From Haladaptatus salinisoli (GTDB taxonomy: Archaea; Halobacteriota; Halobacteria; Halobacteriales; Haladaptataceae), in the NCBI RefSeq assembly GCF_020614375.1, contig NZ_CP085327.1, forward strand, positions 1,538,823-1,602,822: a DNA stretch of 64,000 bases, given 5' to 3'. Under the pieces are notes generated by a model. The model had not been told where the DNA came from. It did not search any database and saw nothing but the letters and a program-made list of their open reading frames with translations. Each line of letters begins with the position of its first letter. Positions within the stretch are counted from its first letter, which is position 1. Below, piece after piece: positions 35,242-44,288 of this stretch. Position numbers and translations under genes: made by a program.

Positions 35242-36411
35242 TCAGTTTCCGAGGTCGAACAGCTCGGCGGCCTGCTCCATGTCCTTGTCGCCCCGCCCGC
35301 TCAGGTTCACCAGGATGACGTCGTCCTCGTCGCGCTCTTCCGCCAATTGCTTCGCCAGCGCGACGGCGTGGCTCGATTCGAGCGCGGGGACGATTCCTTC
35401 GTACTCGCTGAGTTCGCGGAACGCTTCGAGGGCCCGGTCGTCGGTGACGCCGCGGTACTCGCAGCGACCCGACTCGCGGAACTGAGCGTGCTCCGGGCCG
35501 ACGCCGGGGTAGTCCAGCCCCGCCGAGACCGAGTGCACTTCCACGTCGTCGTTCAGGATTCGGGTTCGCATCCCGTGCAGGATGTCGGTCTTCCCGCTCG
35601 CGAGCGGCGCGGCGTGGCGCTTCGAATCCGCGCCCTCGCCGCCGCCCTCCGCGCCGTACAGTTCGACGGGGTCGTCGCGGAAGGCGTGGAACAGACCGAT
35701 GGCGTTCGACCCGCCGCCGACGCAGGCGACCGCGGCGTCCGGCAGTCGCCCCACCCGCTCTCGAATCTGTTCGCGGGCCTCCTCGCCGATGACCGACTGG
35801 AAGTCGCGCACCATCCGCGGGAAGGGGTCGGGACCGACGACGCTGCCGACGAGGTAGTGGGTGTCCTCCACGTTTCCGGCGAAGTCCTCCAGCGCGGCGT
35901 CCACCGCGTCCGCGAGTCCCGCGTCGCCGCGGGTCACTTCGTTCACCTCCGCGCCCATCAGGCGCATTCGGAAGACGTTCATCTTCTGGCGCTCCGCGTC
36001 CTTCTTCCCCATGTATATCTCGGTGGGAATGTCGAGGAGCGCGCCGACCATCGCCGTCGCGGTGCCGTGCTGACCCGCGCCGGTCTCCGCGATGAGTCGC
36101 TCTTTCCCCGCCTTCTCGGCGAGGAGCGCCTGTCCGAGACAGTTGTTTACCTTGTGCGCGCCGCCGTGAAGCAGGTCCTCCCGCTTCAGGTACACCTGCG
36201 CGCCGTACTCCTCCGAGAGGCGCTCCGCGTGGTAGACGGGGGTCGGTCGTCCGGCGAAGTCCGCCAACAAGGAGCGGAACTCGCGCTGGAACTCCTCCGT
36301 GTCGTAGATTTCGTCGAACGCCTCCGCGAGTCGTTCGAGCGGTTCTTCGAGCGCGTCGGGGACGTGTCGGCCGCCGAACGTCCCGAACTCGGCCGCTTTA
36401 TTTTCCGGCAT
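35242..36411 (-). CDS. trpB: Tryptophan synthase beta chain
   Basis: A 389-aa PLP enzyme joining indole and serine into tryptophan. Lys87 in [12 protein letters not shown] is the PLP lysine at the canonical position; [28 protein letters not shown] and the C-terminal NLSGRGDKD are all present, and the start [20 protein letters not shown] is typical of TrpB1. Length is standard. No trpA or other trp gene is in the neighbourhood (a decayed HTH gene downstream, an FAD-Rieske gene upstream), whereas haloarchaea often have trpCBA together. It may be the only TrpB, relocated, or a second copy. Confidence 0.95.
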   Translation of the reverse strand: MPENKAAEFGTFGGRHVPDALEEPLERLAEAFDEIYDTEEFQREFRSLLADFAGRPTPVYHAERLSEEYGAQVYLKREDLLHGGAHKVNNCLGQALLAEKAGKERLIAETGAGQHGTATAMVGALLDIPTEIYMGKKDAERQKMNVFRMRLMGAEVNEVTRGDAGLADAVDAALEDFAGNVEDTHYLVGSVVGPDPFPRMVRDFQSVIGEEAREQIRERVGRLPDAAVACVGGGSNAIGLFHAFRDDPVELYGAEGGGEGADSKRHAAPLASGKTDILHGMRTRILNDDVEVHSVSAGLDYPGVGPEHAQFRESGRCEYRGVTDDRALEAFRELSEYEGIVPALESSHAVALAKQLAEERDEDDVILVNLSGRGDKDMEQAAELFDLGN

Positions 36412-36532
36412 GGGAGAGCAATGATATCCCGATGTACATAAACCTGCTCCGGTGGTCGGATTCGGTGACGGACGAGCACGTCCGTCGGCGCTGGAAGCGC
36501 CGCGGACTCCGCGGCCGCCGTCCCGCTCTCGG

Positions 36533-38038
36533 TCACTTCTTCGGCAGGTTCCGCACCGCCGGCCCGTCGAGCACCTCCCCTTCGGAGTCGAACCGCGACC
36601 CGTGGCACGGACAGTCCCACGTTCGCTCCGCGTCGTTCCACTCCACGAGACACTTCATGTGGGTGCAGACCGCCGACAGGCGGTGCAGTTCGCCGTCCTC
36701 GTCGCGGTACTCGGCGACGGCGTCCCCGTCTTCGCGGACGACCCGCGCGTCGCCGGGTGCGAGCGACTCGCGCGTTTCCCGCGGCTTTCGCACCCAATCT
36801 TCCACGAACCGCGAGCCGACGTTCGCGTTCTCCGAGAGGAATTTCCGGGCGGTTCCGAGCGGCGGCAGGCGGCCCGGGTCGAACACGTCGGCCCACTCGC
36901 TTCCGTCGCCCGCGATCTCCTCGGCGAGGATTCGCCCCGCCGCGACGCCGCTCGTCATCCCCCAACCGCCGAACCCAGTGGCGACGAAGACGTTCCGCCG
37001 CCACGGGGCGATGGGGCCGATGAAGGGGACGCGGTCGGTCGGCGTGTAATCCTGCGTCGACCAGCGGTAGACGACCTCCTCCACGTCGAACCGGTCGCGC
37101 GCCTCCCGTTCGACCTCCCGGTACCGCTCGCTCGTCGACCCGCCCTGTCCGGTCTTGTGGTTCTGGCCGCCGACGAGGACGAACGACTCGTCGTCCGTCT
37201 CGTGCGGACGAACCGAGAAGTAGGGGTCGCCCGACCGGTAGTACATCCCCTCCGGCGGCGGGTCGCGCGTGCGGAGCGCCAGCACGTACGACCGCTTCGG
37301 GTACTGCCGGGCGAAGTAGCCGGCCGGGTCGGTAATCGGAAAGTGCGTGGCGACGACGACGCGGTCGGCGGTCACCGTCCCGCGTTCGGTCTCGACGCGG
37401 CAGGGTCGACCCGCGCGGAGGTTGGTCGCTTTCGTCTCCTCGTAGACGTCGCTCCCGTCCCCCGGAATCTCGTCGGCGAGCGCGAGCAGGTACTTCCGGG
37501 GGTGGAACTGCGCCTGGTCGTCGAACCGAACCGCGCAGTTCGCGTTCACCGGAAGCGGCGTGTCCTCGACGAACGAGGCCGGGAGGCCGACGCTCCGGGC
37601 GGCCTCGACCTCGCGGCGCACCTTACCGCGGTCGTTCGGATCGTTGACGTAGGTGTACGCCGGACGGCGGCGGAAATCGCAGTCCACCTCCTCGGCGCGC
37701 TCGGCGACGATGTCGACGGCCGCCTCGTTCGCGTCCGCGTACTGGCGGGCGCGTTCGCGGTCGAACCGCGACAGCAGTTCGCGGTAGATGAGGCCGTGTT
37801 GACTCGTCAGCTTGGCCGTGGTTCGCGCCGTGACGCTCGAAACCACCCTGTCGGCTTCGAGCACGGCGACCGTCTCTCCGGCGTCTTTCAGCTCCGCGGC
37901 GGCGGACAACCCCGCGATGCCGCCCCCGACCACCGCCACGTCCACCCGACGGTCGCCGTCCAGCGGATCGAAATCGGTCGGCGGCGTCGTCTCCAGCCAG
38001 AGCGATGCGTCCTCCCCCGGTAGGTCGTTCGTTTCCAT
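36533..38038 (-). CDS. FAD-dependent oxidoreductase with C-terminal Rieske [2Fe-2S] domain
   Basis: A 501-aa fusion. An N-terminal DAO/glycine-oxidase-like domain has the FAD motif [17 protein letters not shown] (GGGIAG at 38-43) and near residue 375 the second motif [19 protein letters not shown]. The last 60 residues are a Rieske domain: Cys458-x-His460 and Cys476-x2-His479 in CTHMKC and CPCHGSRFD. This architecture is known from bacteria and archaea as a putative amine or aldehyde oxidoreductase passing electrons through Rieske; the natural substrate is unknown. No transmembrane segment is visible. It lies 121 bp upstream of trpB and 78 bp downstream of the phosphatase-fold gene, all on the same strand. 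Confidence 0.9.
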   Translation of the reverse strand: METNDLPGEDASLWLETTPPTDFDPLDGDRRVDVAVVGGGIAGLSAAAELKDAGETVAVLEADRVVSSVTARTTAKLTSQHGLIYRELLSRFDRERARQYADANEAAVDIVAERAEEVDCDFRRRPAYTYVNDPNDRGKVRREVEAARSVGLPASFVEDTPLPVNANCAVRFDDQAQFHPRKYLLALADEIPGDGSDVYEETKATNLRAGRPCRVETERGTVTADRVVVATHFPITDPAGYFARQYPKRSYVLALRTRDPPPEGMYYRSGDPYFSVRPHETDDESFVLVGGQNHKTGQGGSTSERYREVEREARDRFDVEEVVYRWSTQDYTPTDRVPFIGPIAPWRRNVFVATGFGGWGMTSGVAAGRILAEEIAGDGSEWADVFDPGRLPPLGTARKFLSENANVGSRFVEDWVRKPRETRESLAPGDARVVREDGDAVAEYRDEDGELHRLSAVCTHMKCLVEWNDAERTWDCPCHGSRFDSEGEVLDGPAVRNLPKK

Positions 38039-38116
38039 CGAACCCCTCGATACCCGAGGTTCGACGCCGCGTCGGAAAAGAGAGGTGGCCGCGCGGCGCT
38101 CGCGTTCGACGAGAGG

Positions 38117-39751
38117 TTACTGCATGTAGCCGAGGTCGGCCAGCCGCTCCTCCAAGTTCTCCTCACCCTCCTCGTCCATCGCCGACCCGTCGCCGTTCGC
38201 GTACTTGGGGTAGGACTGCGCCCCGGCGTCGTCGACGATGGGAACAACCGTCCCGTCCATCCGGTCGCTGTACGGGACGCCCAGCGCGGACATGATGGTC
38301 GGAGCCACGTCGAAGATGTGCGCCTTCGCGGGCATCGCGTCGGGGTCGATTCCCGCCCCTTTCGCGGCGAGGACGCCGTCCAGCTTGTGGTTCCACGGCT
38401 CGGTCGGCGGCGCGAAGTGGTCGCCGAGCAGCTGGGCGGAGAGGAACTGGCCCATCTCGTTCGGTATCGTCACGATGTCCGGGGCGTTGTCCGCGTTCTT
38501 CCCGTGGAAGTACTTCTCGCGGGGCGAGACCTCGCCGAAGACCGGTTCGCCGTCGGGGGTCTCGACCCCCCGGAGTTTTTCCATCAGTTCGTCGCGCACC
38601 TCGTCGTACTCGTCCGGGGAGACGATACCGTTCGGTTCGCGCCCCTGCAGGTTGATGCGCACGCCCAGCTCGGTTCGAGCGCGCATGTAGGCGACCGAGT
38701 TCGGAAAGTTGACCTGCTCGTTGGCGGTCCGAGCCACGTTCTTCGGCGCGTACTGTTTGGCGATGTCCGCGAGGCCGACCTTCTCCAGCCCGGTTCGAAT
38801 CCGGTGTGCGGTCAGTCCGAACTTGGCGGCTTTCGCCGCGATTCGCTCGACGGCGTTCGGTTCCCACGTCCGGGTGTCCTTTCCTTCGCGCAGTTCCTCC
38901 TGAATCGGGTTCCACGACGGCATCCCTTTCCCGCCTTTCATCGCCTTCACGTAGCCCTCGTCGCGCAGGAACTCGTTGACGCGGAACTCGTACTTCTCGT
39001 AGGGACCCATCCCGTGGTCGCTGGCGATGAAGACCGTGTTGGGGTTGCACTCCTCCAACAGCTTACCGACCTGCCTGTCCGTCTCCTCGTAGACGGTCTT
39101 CACCTTCTCCCAGTCGCCGTCGAACTCGTGGAAGACGGTGTCAGGCTTCTGGAACTGGACGAATCCGAAGTCGGGTTCGTACTCGTCGGCGAGGTAACGG
39201 AACGCCTCGCCGCGCATCCGGACGAGCGTCGTGTACTCGTCCATCTTCTGCTCGTCGGTGAAATCGGAGTGTTCGCGCGAGTAGTTCGGATAGACGCGGT
39301 ACTCGCCGATGGCCTCGCGCACCTCCTCAAGCGTTCCCTCGGGGTGGCACTTCGGGTCTTCGGGACCGATGAATCCAGGGATGAGCGCGCCGTCGAACTC
39401 GTCCGGCGGATGCGTCACCGGCACGTTGACGACGACGCTCGACCGGTCGTGTTCGTCGAGCAGCGACCAGATGGCGTGCTCTTCGACGTCGTTTCCGCTC
39501 ACCACGCGGAAGTCGTAGCCGTCGTACGTGACGAACCCGCAGACGCCGTGCTGACCGGGGTTGACGCCGGTGTACAGCGACGGCCACGCGCTCGGCGTCC
39601 ACGGGGGCATCTGGGACTCCAACGGAGCGGCCGCGCCGCCCTCGCAGATCGATCGGATGTTCGGGACGACGTCGTCCTCGTAGAGACGCTCGAAGACGGG
39701 GAGACAGCCCGCATCGATACCGATGAGAAGGACATCGACGTTGCCGGTCAT
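38117..39751 (-). CDS. Alkaline-phosphatase-superfamily enzyme (type I phosphodiesterase/nucleotide pyrophosphatase)
   Basis: A 544-aa protein with the alkaline-phosphatase fold. Asp13 (LLIGIDAGCLP) and the nucleophile Thr in PPWTPSAWPSLYTGVNPGQHG form the metal site with VQFQKPDTVFHEF and FIASDHGMG. No signal peptide, so probably cytosolic. Family knowledge: hydrolysis or transfer of phosphodiesters, nucleotides or phosphoglycerol, including enzymes near haloarchaeal N-glycosylation clusters; none of those genes is adjacent. A TATA-like ATATATA lies about 30 bases upstream of the ATG (39782-39788). The acidic C-terminus (DEEGEENLEERLADLGYMQ) is short and conserved-looking. Confidence 0.87.
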   Translation of the reverse strand: MTGNVDVLLIGIDAGCLPVFERLYEDDVVPNIRSICEGGAAAPLESQMPPWTPSAWPSLYTGVNPGQHGVCGFVTYDGYDFRVVSGNDVEEHAIWSLLDEHDRSSVVVNVPVTHPPDEFDGALIPGFIGPEDPKCHPEGTLEEVREAIGEYRVYPNYSREHSDFTDEQKMDEYTTLVRMRGEAFRYLADEYEPDFGFVQFQKPDTVFHEFDGDWEKVKTVYEETDRQVGKLLEECNPNTVFIASDHGMGPYEKYEFRVNEFLRDEGYVKAMKGGKGMPSWNPIQEELREGKDTRTWEPNAVERIAAKAAKFGLTAHRIRTGLEKVGLADIAKQYAPKNVARTANEQVNFPNSVAYMRARTELGVRINLQGREPNGIVSPDEYDEVRDELMEKLRGVETPDGEPVFGEVSPREKYFHGKNADNAPDIVTIPNEMGQFLSAQLLGDHFAPPTEPWNHKLDGVLAAKGAGIDPDAMPAKAHIFDVAPTIMSALGVPYSDRMDGTVVPIVDDAGAQSYPKYANGDGSAMDEEGEENLEERLADLGYMQ

Positions 39752-39907
39752 CGTTTTTCACCTCGGATACAGTTTCGGTCCATATATATCGTTTCGTTCG
39801 TCGGACAGGGTAACCCACCCTGTTGCGCGACGCTCGCCGGACTCATTGGACACCACTACTCGGTCTACGCATTTTATTATGGCACGCTTAATCTCGACAG
39901 CCAAAAA

Positions 39908-41332
39908 TCAGTCGCCTTCGCCGTCCGCGACAGCGACATCGGGGTCGTCGATGACCGTCCGCTTCCACGTCCCCCGCGTGAACCAGAGCGCGGCCGCGAC
40001 GGCCCCGACGATGTTTCCGAACGCCATCCCGATCCAGATGCCCGTCGGGCCGAGGTCGCGGACGAACGCGAGGTAGTACACCGTCGGCACCCGTCCCAAC
40101 CACAGCGTCACCATCGAGAACGCCATCGCCGTCTTCGTGTTGCCCGCGCCGCGGTACGCGCCGAGCAGCACCTGCAACAGCGCCATGAACGCGAACTCGG
40201 CGGATCGGATCCGGAGGTAGTCGCTGCCGTACTCGATGGTCTGGGCCGCGTCCGGCGTCCCCGTCGCCATGAACACGCTGACGATGGGGTCGGGAAACAG
40301 GGCCGCGACGAGCGCGACGGCGAGCATCACCGCGGAACCGACCTTCGCGGCCATCCAAACCGCCCGTTCCGCGCGTTCCGGCTTCTTCGCGCCGAGGTTC
40401 TGCCCGACCATCGTATTCGTCGCCCGTCCCAACCCCATCGCCGGGAGGAAAACGAGCGACGCGAGGCGATTACCAAGTCCGTAAGCGCTGACCACGGGGG
40501 GCGCGAACTGGACGACCATCACGGTCATCGTTATCATGGCCAGCGAACTGGTGGATTGTTCGAGCGCGCTGGGCGTTCCGAGGCGCACGATGTCCCAGAT
40601 GTATCCGAGGTCGGGGACAAGGTCGTCGACGCTCACGTCCGGGCCGGCGCGCGCCCCGAAGAGGACGTACAGGCCGAGGACGCTGGCGACGGCCCGCGCG
40701 GCGATGGTGGCGACCGCCGCGCCGACGATCTCCAGCCTCGGAAACGGGCCGAGGCCGAAGATGAGGAGCGGGTCGAGCACGACGTTGAGGGCGACGCTGA
40801 CGAGCATGATGCGCATGGGCGACCGGGTGTCGCCGTAGCCGCGCATTAGCGAGTTGAAGACGAAGAAACCGAACAGGAAGGGGAGACCGAGGAAGTACAC
40901 CTCCATGTATCGGCGGGCGAGGGGAACGACCTGGGCGGTCGTCGCGGCCTGCGTCGGCATGAGCGTGAGCATCGGTTCGGTGAGGAAGTATCCGGCGACC
41001 CCGAGGACGACCGCGAGGACGGAGATGAACGTGAGAACCTGGCCCGCGACCCGTCCTGCGGAGCCCTCGCTTTCGGCCCCGGTGTACTGAGCGACGAGGA
41101 TGGCCCCCGCCGCGGTGAACCCGCCCGCGACGGAGATGAGAAAGAAGATGAGCGGGAAGGCGATGCTCATCGCGCCGACCGCGTCGGACGACAGTCGCCC
41201 CAACCAGAAGGTATCCGCGACGTTGTACATCACCTGTAGAAGCTGGATGACGACTATCGGCCACGCGAGTTCGAACATCGGTCGCACCAGCCCGCCGTCG
41301 GTGATAGAACTGCTGGGCTGTGTGCTGGTCAT
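39908..41332 (-). CDS. MATE-family multidrug/cation efflux transporter
   Basis: A 474-aa membrane protein with about 12 helices in two related halves, typical of MATE exporters: LAWPIVVIQLLQVMYNVADTF at the N-terminus and the internally matching VRLGTPSALEQSTSSLAMITM in the second half, plus GMGLGRATNTMVGQNLGA-type turns. Such proteins expel cationic compounds driven by Na+ or H+; the substrate is unknown. The start MTSTQPSSSITDGGLVRPMF is a usual haloarchaeal one. It is followed on the same strand after 156 bp by the phosphatase-fold gene; no regulator is adjacent. Confidence 0.92.
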   Translation of the reverse strand: MTSTQPSSSITDGGLVRPMFELAWPIVVIQLLQVMYNVADTFWLGRLSSDAVGAMSIAFPLIFFLISVAGGFTAAGAILVAQYTGAESEGSAGRVAGQVLTFISVLAVVLGVAGYFLTEPMLTLMPTQAATTAQVVPLARRYMEVYFLGLPFLFGFFVFNSLMRGYGDTRSPMRIMLVSVALNVVLDPLLIFGLGPFPRLEIVGAAVATIAARAVASVLGLYVLFGARAGPDVSVDDLVPDLGYIWDIVRLGTPSALEQSTSSLAMITMTVMVVQFAPPVVSAYGLGNRLASLVFLPAMGLGRATNTMVGQNLGAKKPERAERAVWMAAKVGSAVMLAVALVAALFPDPIVSVFMATGTPDAAQTIEYGSDYLRIRSAEFAFMALLQVLLGAYRGAGNTKTAMAFSMVTLWLGRVPTVYYLAFVRDLGPTGIWIGMAFGNIVGAVAAALWFTRGTWKRTVIDDPDVAVADGEGD

Positions 41333-41404
41333 CGTACCTTCGAAACGAAACAGGTCGGTTTCAATATTTCGACTCGCGGACGGAGCGGTAAAATATGACG
41401 GCGT

Positions 41405-41758
41405 TCACTCGATGCTCAGTTCGTCGTCCTCGGGAATCTCGTCGGCGTCCCAGCGAAGTTCGAATCCCACGCGCTGCGTTTCGTCGGGGCTGACCAGCGA
41501 CGAGTCGGAGTTCACTTCCACGACGAACGAAACGGTTTCGGGCGGATTGACGGTCGCGCTGTCGTTGCCGACCATGAACGTCACCTTCTCGCCCGTGCTG
41601 CGTTCGGAGTCGGCGTTCTCGTCCGATCCGATATCCGGTTCCGGGCGACCGTCGCCGCGGTCGCTGCCGTCTCCGCCGTCTAGTTTGTCGGCGAACTGCC
41701 GGAGATAGTCGGCGACTTCCGCACGCGAACGCTCTCGCTCGGCGCTTATCTCGGACAT
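41405..41758 (-). CDS. amphi-Trp domain protein
   Basis: A 117-aa protein with the haloarchaeal amphi-Trp domain: an N-terminal helix RSRAEVADYLRQFADKLDGG, an acidic Gly/Asp-rich linker, then TFMVGNDSATVNPPETVSFV and the ending QRVGFELRWDADE that gives the family its tryptophan. Function unknown; proposed as a small membrane- or protein-binding module. A TATA-like ATAATTAT on the minus strand lies about 31 bases before the ATG (41758). It is read in the same direction as the MATE gene 72 bp downstream. Confidence 0.85.
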   Translation of the reverse strand: MSEISAERERSRAEVADYLRQFADKLDGGDGSDRGDGRPEPDIGSDENADSERSTGEKVTFMVGNDSATVNPPETVSFVVEVNSDSSLVSPDETQRVGFELRWDADEIPEDDELSIE

Positions 41759-41907
41759 GGATTCGTAAAGGACGGACGAGAAAGGATAATTATGGACCGC
41801 CTAATCCGCCGAGGCAGAGGGCGGAATCGGGGGCGGCTCGAGTCCGTCGCGGCGCGAAGATCGGAGCGTCGTCCGGTTCCGGAGAGCGCCTCGAACGTCC
41901 CTTCGAA

Positions 41908-42057
41908 TTACTCGCGGAGCGTCGCTATCGCGGCGGCGGGCGTGGAACCGCGGGCGGAGCGACCGTCCGCGTCGCTGGCTACCCACTCGCCGTCTCGGAT
42001 GCGGCGAACGGTCGGACAGTCGGCGGGGTCTCGGATGGGGTGGTCGCGGCGGCGCAT
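41908..42057 (-). CDS. 49-aa small protein, function unknown
   Basis: A short open frame from ATG 42057 to TAA 41908. It reads MRRRDHPIRDPADCPTVRRI, then RDGEWVASDADGRSARGSTP and AAAIATLRE. The middle, with WVASD and the later STPAAAIATL, resembles small HicB/DUF-type antitoxin-like domains (a beta strand, then an Ala-rich helix), but the similarity is weak and no toxin partner is next to it. Codon use is haloarchaeal. I report it as a plausible gene without assigning a function. Confidence 0.4.
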   Translation of the reverse strand: MRRRDHPIRDPADCPTVRRIRDGEWVASDADGRSARGSTPAAAIATLRE

Positions 42058-42168
42058 GGACAGCCCCTAGGTACGGAACACGTTAGTTACTCGCCACCTG
42101 ACGTCGCGGTAAGGAACACCTGAGGCGTAGACGAACGCCGCGGGGAGAAGAGGAAAACGGCCGCAAGC

Positions 42169-42176
42169 TTTTTATC
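42169..42176 (+). promoter_or_regulatory. TATA box for the DUF7344-like gene
   Basis: TTTTTATC is centred about 32 bases before the ATG at 42205, leaving at most a few bases of leader. Confidence 0.55.
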
Positions 42177-42204
42177 ACATCTGTTTGTGTAAGCAACCAT
42201 AAGT

Positions 42205-42573
42205 ATGTCCGACGATGTTATCTTCAATTCGGGTCTAGATATAAAGGAACGAAAGTACGGCGACGAAGCGGGCCAGAAGTCGCTCGATACCGTTTTCGAG
42301 ATACTGGCCGACCGCCAGCGGCGATACGTCCTCCGTTATCTGCGCGAGACCGACGACGGTATCGGTTCGTTCGACGAGTTGGTGGAGTACGTCGTCGCTC
42401 GCGACCCGGAGTCCGGAGGTCCGGAGCGGGTCGTTACCAGACTCTACCACACCACGTTGCCGAAGTTGCAAGCGGCGAAGTTTCTCGCGTACGATTCCCG
42501 GAGCGGAACCGTTCGATACCGCTACGACTCGACGGTCGAGGAGTTACTGGACTGCGTTGCGTACGTCGAGTAG
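42205..42573 (+). CDS. DUF7344-like winged-helix protein
   Basis: A 122-aa protein with one winged-helix domain: LDTVFEILADRQRRYVLRYL, FDELVEYVVARDPESGG, then VTRLYHTTLPKLQAAKFLAY and the wing DSRSGTVRYRYDSTVEELL. This is the haloarchaeal DUF7344 pattern (predicted DNA-binding regulator), here without the membrane tail seen in the paralogue at 3434-3979. Regulatory target unknown. It has its own TATA box and is followed by a gene-poor stretch that borders the low-GC segment. Confidence 0.75.
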   Translation: MSDDVIFNSGLDIKERKYGDEAGQKSLDTVFEILADRQRRYVLRYLRETDDGIGSFDELVEYVVARDPESGGPERVVTRLYHTTLPKLQAAKFLAYDSRSGTVRYRYDSTVEELLDCVAYVE

Positions 42574-43122
42574 CGCCGACCCGACGCGGCCCGTCCTCCG
42601 CCGGTCGTCTCGTACCGAGAACGACCGGACGTCGACCGCGAGACGATTAATCGACGCCTAAATCGCGAGGGGTCGGGAGCGCTCGTCCGGCCTCCACCGA
42701 ACGAGCACGTGATGTTCACGCGCGAGGAGCGGTCGACGCTCCGGAGGTTTCGCGACGTCCGACGGATCCGCCCGGTTGCCCGCGGTGAATCCGACATCGG
42801 CGCACATTTTCCAGCAGGAGAAAGACGTGGAGATTTTATTTCACCGTCCCAGCAAATACGCACCATACCCCCGAGCACATCGACGTAGCCGCCGTCGATG
42901 CCGCGATGCAGATTGACTGTTTCGTGCAGTTGGCTTTCGAGTCGTTCGATTCGAAGGAAATCGGCGAAAAAATCACCGAAGACAGGCGGTCGTCCACGAC
43001 GTCAGAGGAACTCGACGAACGGAAGCCGTCCCGGGACTCCCCCGTCTTCCAGACCGACGGTGTATATCAAGGCCCACGTCCCCGAGAAAACGAGCGACGG
43101 AAGCCTATTATCGTGGTCACCG
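42574..43122. other. Gene-poor stretch, no recognisable gene
   Basis: About 550 bp between the DUF7344-like gene and the 3' end of the ion-channel gene. Open frames exist on both strands, one from 42906 (MQIDCFVQLAFESFDS) overlapping the channel gene antisense, but none resembles a known family or has a promoter-like element. It marks the change from high-GC DNA to the lower-GC block that follows, so it may hold the left boundary of an inserted segment. I found no repeat of the tRNA-derived sequence here by eye. Confidence 0.4.
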
Positions 43123-44124
43123 TTACTTATCGCCTTTCGAAGGCCACTCTCGCGCATCAGATTCGACGAGGCCAAGAAGCATCCGCCGTCGTTCGTCTAG
43201 TTCCGTAAGCGACGTAGCGAACTCTTTGTCGGAGAGAGTTGGCACGCCGACTTCGTGGATTGCATCGAGATCCGGCGAGGGAGGGGACTGTTCTGCAGGC
43301 TCGATAAACGCACTGTCAAGGGTATTCAGGTAGCTTTGGACGCTTGCACGTGCGTTTGTGAGAATCATCTCGCTGGGCTGATTTTGTTCAGGGACGCCGA
43401 ATCGAAGTATCGTCAACGCTCCGTCGAGAACCGTAATACCGATCGCTGACGCCTGTTCGGGTTGCCTGCTGTAGAAGTAATGAAGAATGGGGTATGCTTT
43501 GTGATTCGTGGTGAGGGTGTTGAGCTGTGACGTCAACGTATTCAGGGTCAACTCGAGTCCGCCGAACTCTTCGCCGTTCCAGCTCGCTTGGACGAGGTCT
43601 TCGCTCTGCATACCAAGACCAGTGACACTGCTCGCAAAGGCGCGCTTCTGGGTAACCGCGTCGAGCACCGAGAGGACGTAGGTAACGCTCAACGTGACGA
43701 AGAGGAGTCCACTCCCTGAAGCGAGTGTCGTGGCGAGCTGCCAGATACCGTCGTGAGGAACGAAATCTCCGGTTCCCAGTGTGAAGAACGTGTAGCCGGT
43801 GAAATAGACGAGATCGAACCACGAGATAGGGCCCCGACTAAGCGTGTCAATGAGAGCACTCTCAGCACTGGCGAAGATCAACGTCCACCCACCCCAGAGC
43901 AGCAGTATCCACGCTGTAAGGCCGGCGATGAAGATAAATGGGCCTGTGAGGCTCAGGACCCACGAGTTTCGATTCCCCAATCCTCGTGCCGATCGCCACG
44001 ACCACGCCATCAATCGAGAAGTGAGTGGGCCGGCACCACCTTCGACCCAGACTGTCGTCCACAATAGGTCTACGATAGCGGTAGTGAGCAGGACGATTCC
44101 GAGAAGGAAGTGTACGAGATTCAT
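43123..44124 (-). CDS. Two-TM ion channel with pore motif TLGTGD
   Basis: A 333-aa membrane protein. Hydrophobic helices at about residues 3-22, 60-85 and 132-152 flank a pore region WFDLVYFTGYTFFTLGTGDF; residues 115-120 (TLGTGD) sit where potassium channels have TVGYGD, with Gly-Thr-Gly in place of Gly-Tyr-Gly. A cytosolic C-terminal domain of about 180 residues follows, soluble and without an obvious RCK motif. Related bacterial and archaeal proteins are annotated as ion channel family; ion selectivity is uncertain because of the altered filter. Base composition is clearly less GC-rich than the flanks, suggesting acquisition. Confidence 0.8.
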   Translation of the reverse strand: MNLVHFLLGIVLLTTAIVDLLWTTVWVEGGAGPLTSRLMAWSWRSARGLGNRNSWVLSLTGPFIFIAGLTAWILLLWGGWTLIFASAESALIDTLSRGPISWFDLVYFTGYTFFTLGTGDFVPHDGIWQLATTLASGSGLLFVTLSVTYVLSVLDAVTQKRAFASSVTGLGMQSEDLVQASWNGEEFGGLELTLNTLTSQLNTLTTNHKAYPILHYFYSRQPEQASAIGITVLDGALTILRFGVPEQNQPSEMILTNARASVQSYLNTLDSAFIEPAEQSPPSPDLDAIHEVGVPTLSDKEFATSLTELDERRRMLLGLVESDAREWPSKGDK

Positions 44125-44288
44125 GCTGATCTTGGCGATGAGTGGTGACTACCGAGTTCATCGAGCGCTTCTGTGAGAGATACAGTACCGTAATTGTTCG
44201 TACTACTCTCGGTCAACGCTTTCTTTTGCCCCACTATCGTTGTCATCGTGAATGGTCCTTTTTAGTCTCGGCGGCGCTAGGTACCTCG

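Noticed and set aside
42906..43208. 100-codon frame before the channel gene
   Set aside because: No family resemblance, and it overlaps the 3' end of the channel gene antisense.
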